From Immundisolibacter sp049322795 (GTDB lineage: Bacteria > Pseudomonadota > Gammaproteobacteria > Immundisolibacterales > Immundisolibacteraceae): a DNA stretch of 64,000 bases. A model generated the notes under the pieces. It was given only the letters and a program-made list of their open reading frames with translations. It did not search any database and was not told the origin of the DNA. Shown piece after piece: positions 1-7,789 of this stretch; position 1 is the first letter of the stretch, and the number at the start of each line of letters is the position of its first letter. The stretch is from the NCBI GenBank assembly GCA_049322795.1, contig JBMOQH010000025.1:163606-227605 (forward strand), read 5' to 3'. A program made the position numbers and the translations under genes.

Positions 1-312
1 ACCGGCGTGATCATCGGCCTGGCCCGCGCCATTGGCGAGACGGCGCCGGTCATCACCATCGGCGCGCTGACATTCATCGCCTTTCTGCCGCCGGCGCCGG
101 TGGGGGGCGATTTCCCGTTCGTGTCTTTCGAATGGCTGCGCTCGCCGTTCACGGTGATGCCGATCCAGATGTTCAACTGGCTGTCGCGCCCGCAGGCGGC
201 GTTCCAGGAAAACGCCGCGGCGGCCGGCGTGGTGCTGGTGGTGCTGACGCTGCTCATGAACGGCGCGGCCATCTGGCTGCGGCTGCGTTATCGGAAGCGG
301 ATCAAGTGGTAA
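1..312 (+). CDS. pstA: phosphate ABC transporter permease PstA, C-terminal part
   Basis: This is the C-terminal end of the inner-membrane permease PstA, which pairs with PstC to move phosphate delivered by PstS. The frame is open from base 1, so the gene starts outside the window and about 103 codons are visible. The segment GLARAIGETAPVI is the conserved cytoplasmic coupling (EAA-like) region of PstA/PstC permeases, followed by a hydrophobic helix (AGVVLVVLTLLMNGAAIWLRLR) and a basic tail. The TAA stop overlaps the ATG of pstB (TAATG), so the two are translationally coupled. The Pho regulon probably controls the operon, but its promoter is not in view. Confidence 0.93.
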   Translation, partial: TGVIIGLARAIGETAPVITIGALTFIAFLPPAPVGGDFPFVSFEWLRSPFTVMPIQMFNWLSRPQAAFQENAAAAGVVLVVLTLLMNGAAIWLRLRYRKRIKW

Positions 313-1136
313 TGGAGGCGGTCATGGACATGTCGTCCGGCGCGGCAGGCGCGCAGGTAGCAGGGGTGGCCATGCCGGCACTCAAGGCCGAGGCGCGCGA
401 CCTCAATTTCTTTTATGGCGAGATGCAGGCGCTCAAACGCGTCAACCTGCCGGTGGCCGACCGCCAGGTGACGGCGTTGATCGGGCCGTCGGGCTGCGGC
501 AAGTCGACCTTCCTGCGTTGCTTCAACCGCATGCACGACCTCTACGACGGCAGCCGCTACGACGGCGAGATCGTGTTCCAGCCGGACGGCGTGAACATCC
601 TCGACCGCAGCGTGGACCCGATCGAGGTGCGCATGCGCATCGGCATGGTGTTCCAGAAGCCGAATCCGTTCCCGAAGTCGATCTTCGAGAACGTGGCTTA
701 CGGGTTGCGTGTGCGCGGTGAGCGCAGCCGGCGCGCGGTCGCCGAGAAGGTGGAGGCGGCGTTGCGCGACGCGTCGCTCTGGGACGAGGTGAGCGATCGC
801 CTCGACGACATGGCCTTCAATCTGTCGGGCGGTCAGCAGCAGCGGCTGTGCATTGCCCGCGCGCTGGCCACCGAGCCCGAGCTGATGCTGTTCGACGAGC
901 CCACCTCGGCGCTGGACCCGATCGCGACCGCCAACATCGAGGAGCTGATCCACCGTCTGAAGGACAAGGTGACCATCCTCATCGTCACGCACAACATGCA
1001 GCAGGCGGCGCGCGTGTCGGACTACACCGCCTTCATGTATCTGGGCGAACTGGTGGAGTTTGGGGACACCAACCTCATCTTCACCAACCCCAAATCGAAG
1101 CGCACGGAAGACTACATCACTGGCCGTTACGGCTGA
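312..1136 (+). CDS. pstB: phosphate ABC transporter ATP-binding protein PstB
   Basis: PstB is the ATPase of the PstSCAB high-affinity phosphate importer. From the ATG at 312 the protein has 274 residues, slightly longer than the usual 250-260. Walker A is GPSGCGKST (about 58-66), the Q-loop is FQKPNPFP (114-121), the ABC signature is LSGGQQQR (171-178), Walker B is LMLFDEP (191-197) and the H-loop is VTHN (225-228). The ATG at 312 overlaps the pstA stop. Another ATG at 324-329 would trim four or five residues. The open frame reaches further upstream, but only by running antiparallel to good pstA codons, so I reject a longer start. Confidence 0.96.
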   Translation: MEAVMDMSSGAAGAQVAGVAMPALKAEARDLNFFYGEMQALKRVNLPVADRQVTALIGPSGCGKSTFLRCFNRMHDLYDGSRYDGEIVFQPDGVNILDRSVDPIEVRMRIGMVFQKPNPFPKSIFENVAYGLRVRGERSRRAVAEKVEAALRDASLWDEVSDRLDDMAFNLSGGQQQRLCIARALATEPELMLFDEPTSALDPIATANIEELIHRLKDKVTILIVTHNMQQAARVSDYTAFMYLGELVEFGDTNLIFTNPKSKRTEDYITGRYG

Positions 1137-1152
1137 TTGCGAGGGTACCGCC

Positions 1153-1899
1153 ATGACACTGGGCAAGGACGACATCGGGCACCACATCTCGCAGCAGTAC
1201 AACCAGGACCTTGAAAACCTGCGCAGCCACGTGCTGCACATGGGTGGCGTGGTGGAACGGCAGATCGCCGACGCCATCACGGCACTCGAAGAGGGCGACA
1301 CGCAGCTGGCGGCCTCGGTGGTCGGCGGCGACCTGCAGGTCAACGCCCTGGAACTGAATCTCGACGAGGAGTGCAGTCGCATACTGGCGCGCCGCCAGCC
1401 GGCGGCCGGCGATCTGAGGCTGATCTTCGCCGTCATCAAGACCGTCACCGACCTCGAACGCATCGGCGACCAGGCCGAGCGCGTGGCGCGCACGGTGCTG
1501 GAGCTCTCCAAGGTCGAGCCCGGCCGCTCGCGCCCGCCCATGCGCCATATCGGCGATCTGGCGCGCCGGCTGCTCAACAAGGCGCTGGATGCGTTTGCCC
1601 GCATGGATGTGGCGGCCGCGCTCGAAGTGGAACGCGAGGATCTCGCGGTCGACCAGGAGTACGAGGCCATCCTGCGCCAGCTGGTCACCTACATGATGGA
1701 AGACCCGCGCACCATCACCTGGGCGATGAATCTGGTGTGGGCGGCGCGGGCGCTCGAGCGCATCGGCGATCACTCCAAGAACATTGCCGAGTACGTGATT
1801 TATCTCGTCCAGGGCAAGGACGTGCGTCACGTCAGCATCGAGGAGCGCGAGCGCCAGGTGCAGGCGGCGGCCCAGCCGGGCGGCGGGCCGGCTGCCTGA
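1153..1899 (+). CDS. phoU: phosphate signalling and transport regulator PhoU
   Basis: PhoU is a cytoplasmic metal-binding helical protein that links the Pst transporter to the PhoR/PhoB two-component system and keeps the Pho regulon off when phosphate is plentiful. The 248-residue product has the expected two PhoU repeats: about residues 20-110, with DLRLIFAVIKTVTDLERIGDQAERVA, and 120-215, with TWAMNLVWAARALERIGDHSKNIAEY. The ERIGDQAE and ERIGDHSKN segments are the metal-ligand motifs of the family. The ATG at 1153 lies 16 bases after the pstB stop, consistent with one pstAB-phoU operon. The alanine/glycine-rich tail is short and looks disordered. Confidence 0.96.
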   Translation: MTLGKDDIGHHISQQYNQDLENLRSHVLHMGGVVERQIADAITALEEGDTQLAASVVGGDLQVNALELNLDEECSRILARRQPAAGDLRLIFAVIKTVTDLERIGDQAERVARTVLELSKVEPGRSRPPMRHIGDLARRLLNKALDAFARMDVAAALEVEREDLAVDQEYEAILRQLVTYMMEDPRTITWAMNLVWAARALERIGDHSKNIAEYVIYLVQGKDVRHVSIEERERQVQAAAQPGGGPAA

Positions 1900-1910
1900 G
1901 CGTTTCCCTG

Positions 1911-1947
1911 CCGCGCCGCCGGCGGCTGCGCTCAGCCGCCGGCGCGG
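1911..1947. terminator. GC-rich hairpin between convergent phoU and the carbonic anhydrase gene
   Basis: The arms 1911-1928 and 1933-1947 pair almost perfectly apart from a three-base bulge, with a CGCT loop. The structure sits at the meeting point of two convergent genes and covers the stop codon of the minus-strand gene. No clear U-run follows on either strand, so this may be a protective 3-prime hairpin rather than a true intrinsic terminator. Confidence 0.45.
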
Positions 1948-2465
1948 TAGCGGTCCTTCAGCTCGGCGTAATGCGCCGCCGAGTGCACGAAAAATTCCAT
2001 CTCCTCGGCGCGCAGCTCGCGCACCGGCTTGGCCGGCCGGCCGGCCCACAGCCAGCCGCCGTGCAGCTCCTTGCCGGGTGACACCAGCGAGCCGGCGGCC
2101 AGCAGCACGCCGGAGCGCAGCACGGCGCCGTCCATCACCAGCGATCCCATGCCCACCAGGCAGCGGTCCTCGATGGTGCAGCCGTGCAGGATGACCTGAT
2201 GACCCACGGTCACGTCGGCGCCGATGGTGAGCGGATCGCCGGCCGGCTTGTCCGGCGCCGGCTGGTTCACGTGCAGGATTGAGCCGTCCTGGATGTTGGT
2301 GCGGGCACCGATGCGGATGCGGTTCACGTCGCCGCGCAGCACCGAGCACGGCCAGACCGACACGTCCTCCGCCAGCTCCACCTGGCCGATCACCACGGCC
2401 GCGTCGTCCACCCAGGCGCGCGCGCCAAGCTGCGGCGCGTGGCCGCCAAAACTGCGAAGACCCAT
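1932..2465 (-). CDS. gamma carbonic anhydrase family protein (YrdA/PaaY-like hexapeptide protein)
   Basis: The 177-residue product is a left-handed beta-helix protein of the gamma carbonic anhydrase-like group. Imperfect hexapeptide repeats run from about residue 25 to 140 (VIGQVELAEDVSVWPCSVLRGDVNRIRIGARTNIQDG and onward). Candidate metal-binding histidines are present in GSILHVN, VTVGHQVILHGC and nearby. Homologues include E. coli YrdA, whose physiological role is unsettled, so carbonic anhydrase activity is an inference. The start is the ATG at 2465 (MGLRSFGGHAPQLG). It lies two bases after the glutathione reductase stop, so it is the last gene of a four-gene minus-strand unit. Confidence 0.88.
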   Translation of the reverse strand: MGLRSFGGHAPQLGARAWVDDAAVVIGQVELAEDVSVWPCSVLRGDVNRIRIGARTNIQDGSILHVNQPAPDKPAGDPLTIGADVTVGHQVILHGCTIEDRCLVGMGSLVMDGAVLRSGVLLAAGSLVSPGKELHGGWLWAGRPAKPVRELRAEEMEFFVHSAAHYAELKDRYRAGG

Positions 2466-2467
2466 GC

Positions 2468-3814
2468 TTACCTCATCAGGACCAGCTCTTCGCTGGCGGT
2501 CGGGTGGATGGCGACGGTGTCGTCGAGGTCGCGCTTGCGCGCGCCCAGCTTGACCGCCACGGCGAAGCCCTGGGTCATCTCGTCCGCGCCGCGACCGACC
2601 ACATGTACGCCGACCACCCGCTCGTCCGCCCCCACGCACACCAGTTTGGCGACGGTCTGCGGTTTGTGGCTGCCGAGCGCGTAGTACATGTCGGTGAAGC
2701 GCGTGGTGTAGACGCGCACCGCGTCGCCGTGACGCTCTCGCGCCTGCGCTTCGGTCAGGCCGACGCTGCCCACCGGCGGGTGGGCGAACACCACCGACGG
2801 GATGTCGTCGTAGTCGAGATGGCGGTCCGTTTGGCCGTCGAACAGCCGGTCGGCCAGGCGGCGGCCGGCGGCGATCGCCACTGGCGTCAAGGGAACACGG
2901 CCGGTGATGTCGCCGACGGCGTGGATGCCGGCCACGTTGGTGTCCTGAAAGGCATCGACCGGGATGTGGCCGTCGGCGTCGGTGGTGACGCCGGCCGTCT
3001 CGAGGCCGAGATCGTCACTGCACGGGCGGCGGCCGATGGCCCAGATGACGCAATCGAAGCCGCCGGCGGCCCGGCCGTCCCCGGACAGCACGGCGATGCC
3101 GTCACCGCGGCGTTCGAGAGCTTTCGGCACGAAACCGCGCTCGAGCCCGATCCCGGCCGCTTCCAGGTGTCCGGTGACCGCTTCCTGAACCAGCGGATCG
3201 AAACTGCGCAGCACCGTTTGTCCGCGGATGGCCAGTGTCACCTCGCTGCCGAGGGCGCGCAGCACGCCGGCCAGCTCGACCGCTATGTAGCCGGCGCCGA
3301 TCACGGCGACACGCCGCGGCTGTTCGGCCAGAGCGAAGAAACCGTCGCTGTCGATGCCAATCGACGCTCCCGGCAGGTCAGGCACGCCAGGTCGGCCGCC
3401 GGTGGCGATCAGGATGTGTCGGGCGTGATGGACGTCGCCGGCGACGGCCACGGCGTTCACCCCGGCAAGGCGCGCGTGGCCGCGCAACAGCGTGACGCCG
3501 GAATCGTCCAGCATCCGTGCGTAGATGCCGTTCAGGCGCTCGATGTAGGCGTGACGAGCCTGCACCAGCCGCGGCCAGTCGAAGCGCACCTCGCCGAGTT
3601 CGAAGCCGTAATCGGCCGCGTGGTGCAGGGATTCAGCGATTCCCCCGGCGTTCCACATGACTTTTTTCGGCACGCAGCCGACGTTCACGCAGGTGCCGCC
3701 CAGGCGCCCGGCCTCCACCACCGCCACACGGGCGCCGTATTGCGCCGCGCGGCGGGCAGATGCGATGCCGCCGCTGCCGCCGCCGATCACCAGATAGTCG
3801 AAGGATTCGCTCAC
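2468..3814 (-). CDS. gor: glutathione-disulfide reductase
   Basis: This flavoenzyme reduces oxidised glutathione with NADPH. The FAD-binding motif is YLVIGGGSGG (about 7-16). The redox-active disulfide is C42 and C47 in GGTCVNVGCVPKK, which is diagnostic of glutathione reductase within the family. A second Rossmann motif, VIGAGYIAVELA, is followed by an arginine context (AIRGQTVLRSFD) that fits NADPH. The C-terminal HPTASEE supplies the catalytic His437-Glu442 pair. From GTG 3814 the protein has 448 residues, a normal length. That start overlaps the preceding stop as GTGA; a GTG two codons upstream is possible. It belongs to the unit with the BtuF-like, Nudix and carbonic anhydrase genes. Confidence 0.93.
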   Translation of the reverse strand: MSESFDYLVIGGGSGGIASARRAAQYGARVAVVEAGRLGGTCVNVGCVPKKVMWNAGGIAESLHHAADYGFELGEVRFDWPRLVQARHAYIERLNGIYARMLDDSGVTLLRGHARLAGVNAVAVAGDVHHARHILIATGGRPGVPDLPGASIGIDSDGFFALAEQPRRVAVIGAGYIAVELAGVLRALGSEVTLAIRGQTVLRSFDPLVQEAVTGHLEAAGIGLERGFVPKALERRGDGIAVLSGDGRAAGGFDCVIWAIGRRPCSDDLGLETAGVTTDADGHIPVDAFQDTNVAGIHAVGDITGRVPLTPVAIAAGRRLADRLFDGQTDRHLDYDDIPSVVFAHPPVGSVGLTEAQARERHGDAVRVYTTRFTDMYYALGSHKPQTVAKLVCVGADERVVGVHVVGRGADEMTQGFAVAVKLGARKRDLDDTVAIHPTASEELVLMR

Positions 3815-4797
3815 CAGCACACTCCAGGCGCGCCGCTGAGCCGCGGCAGCAGGTCGCGAAAGTAATCGGCCGCCGCCAGCAGGCGGCTGCCCGGCCAGCA
3901 GAACATTTCGCCGTCGACCGGCACGATGCGCGCCCGAGGCAGCACGCCGGCCAGTTCGGCACCGTGAGCGGGCTTGAACGGATACGGCTCGGACGACAAC
4001 AGGATCAGGTCCGGCGCAGCCGCGGCCAGGTCCTCGGCGGCGAGTTCCGGGTAGCGCGGTCGCCCCTCGAACACGTTCACCAGCCCCAGGCGTTGCAGCA
4101 GATCGCCGATGAAGGTGCCGCCGCCGGCGACCATCCAGGGCTGGCGCCAGATGAGATAGGCGCAGCGCAGGCCATCGGCGCGCGGCAGGCCGGCAAACGC
4201 GCTTTCGATATCGGCCGCGATGCGTGCCGCGTGGGCCTCGGCGCCCAGCGCAAAACCGACCGCACGCGTCATGGCGAGCGCCTGCGGCAGGCTGTTCACG
4301 TCCGTGACGTAGACCGGCGCAAACTCGCCGATGGCGGCGATATCCTCGGCGCGGTTCTCCTCCCGATTGGCGAGCACCAGGTCCGGCGCGAGCGCGCGTA
4401 TCCGCGCGATGTCGGGCGATTTGGTGCCGCCGATGCGGCGCCGGCCGGACCGGGCCTCGGGCGGGTGCACGCAGAACTTGGTGACGCCCGCCACGCGCTC
4501 GCCGACGCCAAGATCGAACAGCAGTTCGGTCTGCGACGGCACCAGCGAGACGATGCGACGCGGTGGTGCCTCGAGCAGCAGCTCGTTGCCGAGCGCGTCG
4601 CGCACGCGCCGCGGCCAGGGGCGTGGCGTGTGGACGGCCAGGCGCCGCGCGGCCTGCAGCAGGATGCCGAGCCGCTGCCCGGGGTTCGCCGCCGGCCAGG
4701 CGGCGATATCGTCGAGCTTGCGCCCGCAGCCCGAGCACGCGTCGGCGGCCACTTCGCAGGCGCCGATGCAGGCGCTGCTGACCTCAAGCGGCTTCAT
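3811..4797 (-). CDS. DUF1289 domain fused to a BtuF-like helical-backbone binding protein
   Basis: The 328-residue protein has two parts. Residues 1-55 form a DUF1289 module with four cysteines (C10, C14, C21, C24 in CIGACEVAADACSGCGR), a likely small metal-binding knuckle. Residues of about 75-325 match the helical-backbone metal/cobalamin-binding fold (RIVSLVPSQTELLFDLGVG, then VTKFCVHPPEA, IGGTKSPDIARIRALAPDLV and LANREEN). I see no signal peptide and no lipobox, so unlike E. coli BtuF it should stay in the cytoplasm, and no BtuC or BtuD partner is in the window. The frame is continuous across the junction. It overlaps the Nudix gene by 14 bases and gor by four, which implies co-translation. 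The ligand is unknown. Confidence 0.8.
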   Translation of the reverse strand: MKPLEVSSACIGACEVAADACSGCGRKLDDIAAWPAANPGQRLGILLQAARRLAVHTPRPWPRRVRDALGNELLLEAPPRRIVSLVPSQTELLFDLGVGERVAGVTKFCVHPPEARSGRRRIGGTKSPDIARIRALAPDLVLANREENRAEDIAAIGEFAPVYVTDVNSLPQALAMTRAVGFALGAEAHAARIAADIESAFAGLPRADGLRCAYLIWRQPWMVAGGGTFIGDLLQRLGLVNVFEGRPRYPELAAEDLAAAAPDLILLSSEPYPFKPAHGAELAGVLPRARIVPVDGEMFCWPGSRLLAAADYFRDLLPRLSGAPGVCW

Positions 4798-5446
4798 CGG
4801 CTTGCTCCAGAACGGTCAGAAATTCGCCGAGAATCATGCCGGTGGCGCCCCAGATGCGCGTGCCCGGCAAGGCGAAATACGGTACCCGCACGCGCCCGAA
4901 CGGCTCGAAGCGCACCACTTCCAAACCCCGGAAGCGCCGGTCGCGCAGGCGCGCGAGGGGTACCTCGATGACCTCGGCCACCTCGCGTTCGCAGGGCTGG
5001 AACTGCGGCCGCTGCGTTGCAACGGCCACGAATGGGTAGACCAGGTGGTTGCTGGCACGCACGTACAGCGGCGACAGCGCGCCGAGCAGGGCGAGCGGCG
5101 CCGGGTCGATACCAAGCTCCTCCTGCGTCTCGCGCAGCGCCGTTTGCAGCAGTGTTTCATCACCCTCGCGCCGGCCGCCGGGCAGCGCTATCTGGCCGCT
5201 GTGCGGGCCGCTGTAATCCGGTCGGCGAATCAGCGCCAGATGGGTCTGCGCGCCGCCAGCGGGGTACAGCAGCAACAACACCGCCGCTTCGCGATGTTGC
5301 GGCGGGATGGCTTCCCAGCGTTCATCCATGCTGCCGCGGTAGGGCACGGGGGCCATGCGCGCCTGGCCCTGTCGTCCTGGCAGGGGGCGCGAGAGGGCGG
5401 CTTGCAGACGCTCGGCAAGAAGGGGTGGGGGTGCTTGGCTGATCAT
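4784..5446 (-). CDS. Nudix hydrolase, CoA diphosphatase (NudL/YeaB type)
   Basis: The 220-residue protein carries a perfect Nudix box at about residues 91-113 (G, five residues, E, seven residues, RETQEELGI). It is preceded by the segment RRPDYSGPHSGQIALPGG, which corresponds to the NuCoA signature of coenzyme A pyrophosphatases. The expected reaction is hydrolysis of CoA and derivatives to phosphopantetheine and adenosine 3',5'-bisphosphate. I chose the ATG at 5446 (MISQAPPPLLAERL) because longer starts add arginine/proline-rich sequence without family character. It is the first gene of the four-gene minus-strand unit and overlaps the next gene by 14 bases. Confidence 0.88.
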   Translation of the reverse strand: MISQAPPPLLAERLQAALSRPLPGRQGQARMAPVPYRGSMDERWEAIPPQHREAAVLLLLYPAGGAQTHLALIRRPDYSGPHSGQIALPGGRREGDETLLQTALRETQEELGIDPAPLALLGALSPLYVRASNHLVYPFVAVATQRPQFQPCEREVAEVIEVPLARLRDRRFRGLEVVRFEPFGRVRVPYFALPGTRIWGATGMILGEFLTVLEQADEAA

Positions 5447-5613
5447 GTCCAGGGAGCGTGGCCAGTGGCTCGCTTGTCCTCGCGGGAGACGGGGCTGCGG
5501 ACACCTTGTCGGGGCATTGCCGCGTCGCAGGCCGGCGCGTAGATTGCCTGTCGGGGACCCGGGTGGTGCCACAGCCGGAGCGGCCCCGAGGATGTTAATT
5601 CAAGGAGAAGTCC

Positions 5614-5955
5614 ATGCGTCTACCGCTGCAGATCACTGCCCGCGACATCGAGCTGACGGAAGCCATCGAAACGGCCGTGCGTAAAAAGGCCGAAAAGCTC
5701 GACCAGTTCAGCGACCGCATCATGGCCTGCCGGGTGGTGATCGAGTGTCCGCACAAGCACCAGCATAAAGGGGTTCTGTACAACATCCACATCGATCTGA
5801 CCGTGCCGGGCGCGGAACTGGTGGTCAAGCGCGAACCGAACGAGGATCTGTACGTGGCGCTGCGCGATGCCTTCGACGCCGCCGCCCGCCAGTTGCGCGA
5901 CCACATGGACCGCCAGCAGGATCACCACGGCCGCAACGGCAACACTGTCGCCTGA
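5614..5955 (+). CDS. hpf: ribosome hibernation promoting factor (short HPF/RaiA family)
   Basis: The 113-residue protein belongs to the short HPF/RaiA family, which binds the 30S decoding region and helps form inactive 100S ribosomes in stationary phase. Typical features are the start LPLQITARDIELTEAIETAVRKKAEKLDQF, the basic KHQHKGVLYNIHIDLTVPGAELVVKREP region, and DLYVALRDAFDAAARQLRDH. There is no C-terminal dimerisation domain, so it is not the long form. A good ribosome binding site (AAGGAG at 5602-5607) precedes the ATG. In many gammaproteobacteria hpf follows rpoN, but here it stands alone between the Nudix and aroE genes and probably has its own promoter in 5447-5600. Confidence 0.9.
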   Translation: MRLPLQITARDIELTEAIETAVRKKAEKLDQFSDRIMACRVVIECPHKHQHKGVLYNIHIDLTVPGAELVVKREPNEDLYVALRDAFDAAARQLRDHMDRQQDHHGRNGNTVA

Positions 5956-5962
5956 GAGCGGC

Positions 5963-6778
5963 TCAAACGCCGCCGCGCAAGGCGGCAATCACCGGCTGCG
6001 TGGCGGGGCGCACGCCCCGCCACAGCCAGAACGCTTCCGCCGCCTGCTCCACCAGCATGCCCAGGCCGTCGTGGCAGTCCGCGACGCCGGCCCGGCGGGC
6101 AAGGCTCAGAAACGCCTGCGCCGCAGGGCCGTAGACGAGGTCATAGGCCGCGGCGCCACGGCGGAACACGCTGGGCGGCACCGCGGGCGCCTGCCCGTCG
6201 AGTCCCGCCGCAGTGGCGTTCAGCACCAGGTCGAAGCCGGCGCCGGGCGCGCTTAAGGGCGCGACACGGATCGGCCCGCGACCGACGAATCGGGCGGCCA
6301 GCGCGTTTGCGCGCGGCGCCGTGCGATTGGCAATCACCAGCTCGGCCACGCCGGCATCGAGCAGCGGACCGACAAGGCCGGCCGCCGCCCCGCCGGCGCC
6401 GATGAGCAGCACCCGCCGAGTGCGCAGCGCGACACGAAGGTTCTGCGTCAGATCCCGCAGCAGGCCGACGCCGTCGGTGTTGAAGCCGGCCAGCCGCCCA
6501 TCCGGCTCCACTCGCAGGGTATTGACGGCCCGGGCCTGCGCTGCCAGGTCATCGCAACGATCGGCGAGGTGGAAGGCTTCTTCCTTGAACGGCACGGTGA
6601 CGTTGCCGCCGCGCCCGCCGGCGGCGGCGAAGGCGCGCAGCGTGTCGGCGAAGCCGTCCAGCGGTGCCTCGATGGCCTCGTAGCTCATCGCCTGCCCGGT
6701 CTGGGCGGCGAACGCGGCGTGAATCTGCGGCGATTTGCTGTGTTTGACCGGGTGGCCGAACACCGCGTAGCGGTCCAT
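5963..6778 (-). CDS. aroE: shikimate dehydrogenase (NADP+)
   Basis: AroE reduces 3-dehydroshikimate to shikimate in chorismate synthesis. The 271-residue protein shows the substrate site YAVFGHPVKHSKSP at the N-terminus and the catalytic lysine K65 in GNVTVPFKEEAF. The NADP-binding glycine loop is LLIGAGGAAAGLVGPL, followed by IANRTAPRA with the arginine typical of NADP specificity. The ATG at 6778 is one base past the hemB stop, so the gene is translated from an adk-hemB-aroE message. Confidence 0.95.
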   Translation of the reverse strand: MDRYAVFGHPVKHSKSPQIHAAFAAQTGQAMSYEAIEAPLDGFADTLRAFAAAGGRGGNVTVPFKEEAFHLADRCDDLAAQARAVNTLRVEPDGRLAGFNTDGVGLLRDLTQNLRVALRTRRVLLIGAGGAAAGLVGPLLDAGVAELVIANRTAPRANALAARFVGRGPIRVAPLSAPGAGFDLVLNATAAGLDGQAPAVPPSVFRRGAAAYDLVYGPAAQAFLSLARRAGVADCHDGLGMLVEQAAEAFWLWRGVRPATQPVIAALRGGV

Positions 6779-6779
6779 G

Positions 6780-7778
6780 TCAGCCCTGCAGGTAACGGGC
6801 GGCGTCGAGCGCGAAGTAGGTGAGGATGCCGTCGGCGCCGGCGCGCCGGCAGGCCAGCAGCGCTTCCAGCACCACGGCGCGCTCGTCGAGCCAGCCGTTC
6901 AGCGCCGCGGCCTTGAGCATGGCGTACTCGCCGCTGACCTGGTAGACGAAGGTCGGCACGCCAAAACGATCCTTGACCCGGCGCACGATGTCCAGGTACG
7001 GCAGGCCGGGCTTGACCATCACCATGTCGGCGCCTTCGGCGAGATCGAGCGCCACCTCGTGCAGGGCCTCGTCGCCGTTGCCGCAGTCCATCTGGTAGCC
7101 GTGCTTGCCGGCACCGCCGAGGTTGGCCGCCGAGCCGACGGCATCGCGAAACGGCCCGTAGAAGGCCGAGGCGTACTTGGCCGAGTAGGCGAGGATGGCG
7201 GTGTTGACGAGGCTCTCGCGTTCCAGCGCCTTGCGGATGGCGCCGATGCGCCCGTCCATCATGTCCGATGGCGCCACCACGTCGGCGCCGGCGCGCGCCT
7301 GGCACACCGCCTGACGCACCAGGGCGGACACGGTGGTGTCGTTGTGCACGTAGCCGCTGGCGTCGATCAGCCCGTCCTGGCCGTGCGAGGTGTAGGGGTC
7401 TAGCGCCACATCGGTGACGACGCCGAGTTCCGGCACGGCGGACTTGAGCGCCTGCACCGCCCGCGGCACCAGGCCGTCGGGATTCCACGCCTCGGCGGCG
7501 TTGTCGGACTTGAGGCCCGCGTCGATGACCGGAAACAGGGCGATGGCCGGAATGCCCAGACGGGCCGCTTCACGGGCCTGCGCGATCAGCAGGTCGACCG
7601 ACAGGCGCTCGACGCCCGGCATGGAAGCCACCGGTTCGCGCCGGCCGGTGCCATCCAGCACGAACACCGGGTAGATGAGGTCCCCCGGTGTGAGGGTGGT
7701 CTCGCGGGTCAGCTCGCGCAAAAAATCGTGCCGGCGCAGGCGGCGCAGGCGGCTGGCGGGGTAGCTGCGTTCGGTCAC
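6780..7778 (-). CDS. hemB: delta-aminolevulinic acid dehydratase (porphobilinogen synthase)
   Basis: HemB condenses two 5-aminolevulinate molecules to porphobilinogen in tetrapyrrole synthesis. From GTG 7778 the protein has 332 residues. The Schiff-base lysine lies in VMVKPGLPYLD and the second active-site lysine in YSAKYASAFYGPF. The metal loop reads DVALDPYTSHGQDG and lacks the cysteines of the zinc enzymes, so this is the magnesium-responsive, cysteine-free class (known from Pseudomonas-type enzymes). The GTG lies 11 bases beyond the adk stop. No ATG is close, so this start is a judgement based on alignment of the N-terminus (SYPASRLRRLRRHDFLREL). Confidence 0.94.
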   Translation of the reverse strand: MTERSYPASRLRRLRRHDFLRELTRETTLTPGDLIYPVFVLDGTGRREPVASMPGVERLSVDLLIAQAREAARLGIPAIALFPVIDAGLKSDNAAEAWNPDGLVPRAVQALKSAVPELGVVTDVALDPYTSHGQDGLIDASGYVHNDTTVSALVRQAVCQARAGADVVAPSDMMDGRIGAIRKALERESLVNTAILAYSAKYASAFYGPFRDAVGSAANLGGAGKHGYQMDCGNGDEALHEVALDLAEGADMVMVKPGLPYLDIVRRVKDRFGVPTFVYQVSGEYAMLKAAALNGWLDERAVVLEALLACRRAGADGILTYFALDAARYLQG

Positions 7779-7789
7779 GGGCGTGGGGT

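Noticed and set aside
2279..3865. A 528-codon plus-strand open frame opposite glutathione reductase.
   Set aside because: It is a shadow of gor: no recognisable domain, an arginine/histidine-heavy composition and no ribosome binding site logic.
3811..4797. Naming the fusion protein BtuF and assigning vitamin B12 import.
   Set aside because: It lacks a signal peptide or lipobox and has no BtuC/BtuD neighbours. Only the fold is supported.
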